A stretch of DNA of 64,000 nucleotides from Yponomeuta sedellus (lineage: Eukaryota; Arthropoda; Insecta; Lepidoptera; Yponomeutidae). The notes under the pieces were generated by a model, which worked only from the letters and a program-made list of their open reading frames with translations, ran no database searches and was not told the DNA's origin. Position numbers and translations under genes: made by a program. Shown piece after piece: positions 62,447 to 64,000 of the stretch (the first letter of the stretch is position 1; the number at the start of each line of letters is the position of its first letter). Location: NCBI GenBank assembly GCA_934045075.1, contig OW203722.1, positions 20,064,986 to 20,128,985 on the forward strand, in the 5' to 3' direction.

Positions 62447-63640
62447 AAACATTTATTCAAATACCACAACACACATAAAAACTTAAAAATAATAACATGG
62501 CCAGTAAAAGAACACACTTCAGGTAAGAAATACCAATAATTACAGTAATTTAATAAAATAAATGCATACAGACAGAGTGAGCTTAGCTGGTGGAGGAGCT
62601 GTGTGTCATGGTACCAGAAAAGGTTCTAGACTCAGCATATGTCCCCAGGTTGTCAGTGGACAACCAGTGACGCTGTAGACTTTTAGTCCGGATTTACTTA
62701 CGGGTGTTGTTATATCGGAAAAGTCCGACCAGGTTTCGCTCCGATTCGCAGAGCTTAATCATGGTGAGCAGAGACGGAGCTCGCGTCGTCGGTTGCTTGT
62801 CTCACTGGCTTGTCTTTTAAAACATGTATTTTTTTCGTCATCAACCCTAAATTAATCTATGTGCATGTACCAATGACTTTGTTTAATTTCAAAGTTACGT
62901 ACATTTGCGAATTTGTAGTCGCAATACCACACGCTAACTGTGAAGGAAAACATCGTGAGGAAACCCGCGGCTTGGTTGGCTCCGCACGTATTGACTAGTC
63001 TTTCCTGTGGGCTAGGCCGACTAAGCTGTCAAGGATGGTATAGGTGCTGGGCAAGCGTACACCATCTATAATTCCATGTCCCAGGCACGACAGCGTCGGA
63101 GTGGTCCCTTCACCCATCTAGTGTGAGTGAAGATACCACTGGACGCTGTATAAATCATCTCATTAAGTAGATGCAAAAAGGCCAATATTATATTATTATT
63201 ATGTCTTCTGACGTCACTTTCATTTTGTCTCTTTCTCACGAACGCTTTGCTTTTGCTTTGGTTAGAATTTCGCATCCGTGTTAATTTTCTGCGGTGGTAA
63301 CCAAGCACCTTTTACATTCCGGTGCGACTCGTCCACAGCTACCTCTGTAGAAGATTTTTACGAAAACATCTAGGTGATCTATGCCAAGTCGCTTTTCTTT
63401 CAGTACTCAACTAAATATAAATTAGGTAGGTACATATAACATTGGCGTTTCGTAGTACTGGCCACTTCAATCTGAAATATCTCCTCTTTTGTTAAGAATT
63501 CGAAATTCAAATTTATAAATATATTTAACTGGTATGTATATCTGAGTTTCGAAAACAGTCATTTATTTGTTTTTTTGTTCAATCGTTTTTCTCATCTCGC
63601 ACAATAGAGAACTTGAAATATCGCGTTATTTACGAGTATG
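62447..63640. repeat. lepidopteran repeats, no gene
   Basis: 62,925-63,060 carries GTGAAGGAAAACATCGTGAG and GGCTAGGCCGACTAAGCTGT, common in moth repeats. Small frames at 62,810-62,998 and 63,066-63,308 look incidental. Confidence 0.45.
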
Positions 63641-64000
63641 AGTTCCACCGATGTATGGCGGCGGTGTCGTAAAAGAAAACACTGTGCGTCTTTGGCTCCA
63701 ACGTTTTTGTTCTGGAAATTCCGACCTGCAGAACAAGCCTCGTGGACGGCCATAGACCAAATTTGATAGTGAAGAATGAAGGGCTATTGTGAAAGCGGAT
63801 CCATCTCAAAACACGTCCGAGTTAGGTGCAGGCCGCGGTGTTAGTGATAGAACAGTTTTAATCCACTTCAAGCAAATTGGGAAGGTGAAAAACCTTGAAA
63901 GGTGGGTACCTCACGAATTGAGTGGAGCAAATCGACAAACGCGCGTCGAAGGCTGCTTGACACTATTTAACCGACACAATAATGAAGGGATTTTAAATCG
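63640..64000 (+). pseudogene. mariner transposase, N-terminal part, cut by window end
   Basis: One frame reads ENTVRLWLQRFCSGNSDLQN, a stop after GRP, a second stop after DSEE, then IVKADPSQNTSELGAGRGVS, DRTVLIHFKQIGKVKNLERW, VPHELSGANRQTRVEGCL and LFNRHNNEGILNR. This is the HTH and linker of a SETMAR-type mariner transposase. Two nonsense codons make it inactive. The catalytic domain would lie beyond 64,000. Confidence 0.85.

Noticed and set aside
61625..62517. Long minus-strand frames of 275-283 codons
   Set aside because: They are translations of the pentanucleotide array and have no independent coding support.

Overview
The window is an AT-rich animal genomic segment, almost certainly from a moth or butterfly. 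The grounds are the repeats, which have the look of lepidopteran families (CATCATCA-tailed repeats, 5S- and tRNA-derived SINE-like units, many mariners), plus spliced small genes with animal-type GTAAGT donors. I see no intact host gene. What can be read is a stack of nested mobile elements, at least four of them long and three with clear structural boundaries.

Region by region. Positions 1-10 kb hold SINE-like repeats, a tRNA-like element whose terminal inverted repeat contains part of the tRNA-like sequence (4.7-5.0 kb), a DDE-transposase remnant (5.6-5.9 kb) and a full-length but broken mariner (6.68-7.99 kb). 10,077-15,312 is a structurally complete DIRS-type tyrosine-recombinase retrotransposon, with inverted ends, an internal complementary region, and gag, RT/RNase H and recombinase frames carrying several frameshifts. 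17,568-34,034 is a 16.5-kb Polinton/Maverick with 135-bp terminal inverted repeats and a perfect 6-bp target duplication (ACCAGC). It sits inside a mariner transposase gene: the C-terminal part of that gene is at 16.7-17.56 kb and the N-terminal part at 34.04-34.17 kb.

The Polinton reads as a nearly complete virus-like genome. On the + strand are an intron-containing small gene (with a tandem, stop-bearing copy of its last exon), protein-primed DNA polymerase B, and a second intron-containing small gene with a SUMO-interacting-like motif. Converging on these from the other strand are a packaging ATPase, a conserved element protein, a fibre-like coiled-coil protein, a retroviral-type integrase with chromodomain, a phospholipase-A2-domain protein, an adenain-like protease, a penton-like minor capsid gene (one frameshift), an unlisted 46-codon basic ORF, a double-jelly-roll major capsid protein and an uncharacterised partner ORF. 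Apart from the penton frameshift and the unclear protease start, every core frame is open.

34-40 kb contains the first exon of a small secreted protein (copies also at 1.8 and 55.6 kb), a decayed non-LTR retrotransposon RT with a C-terminal zinc/nuclease-like region, and a perfect 993-bp tandem duplication of a GC-rich minisatellite block. 40,590-45,209 is a young Ty3/Gypsy element with very short LTRs, one 1444-residue Gag-Pol frame and a 5-bp target duplication. A related uninterrupted copy of its target lies at 59.48 kb. 45-64 kb is mainly duplicated repeat blocks, a hAT fragment, a two-exon gene fragment of unknown identity, a head-to-head foldback MITE pair with a recognisable empty site, a mariner with one small N-terminal lesion, clustered tRNA-like elements, an apparently uninterrupted 780-bp pentanucleotide microsatellite, and a mariner cut off by the window end.
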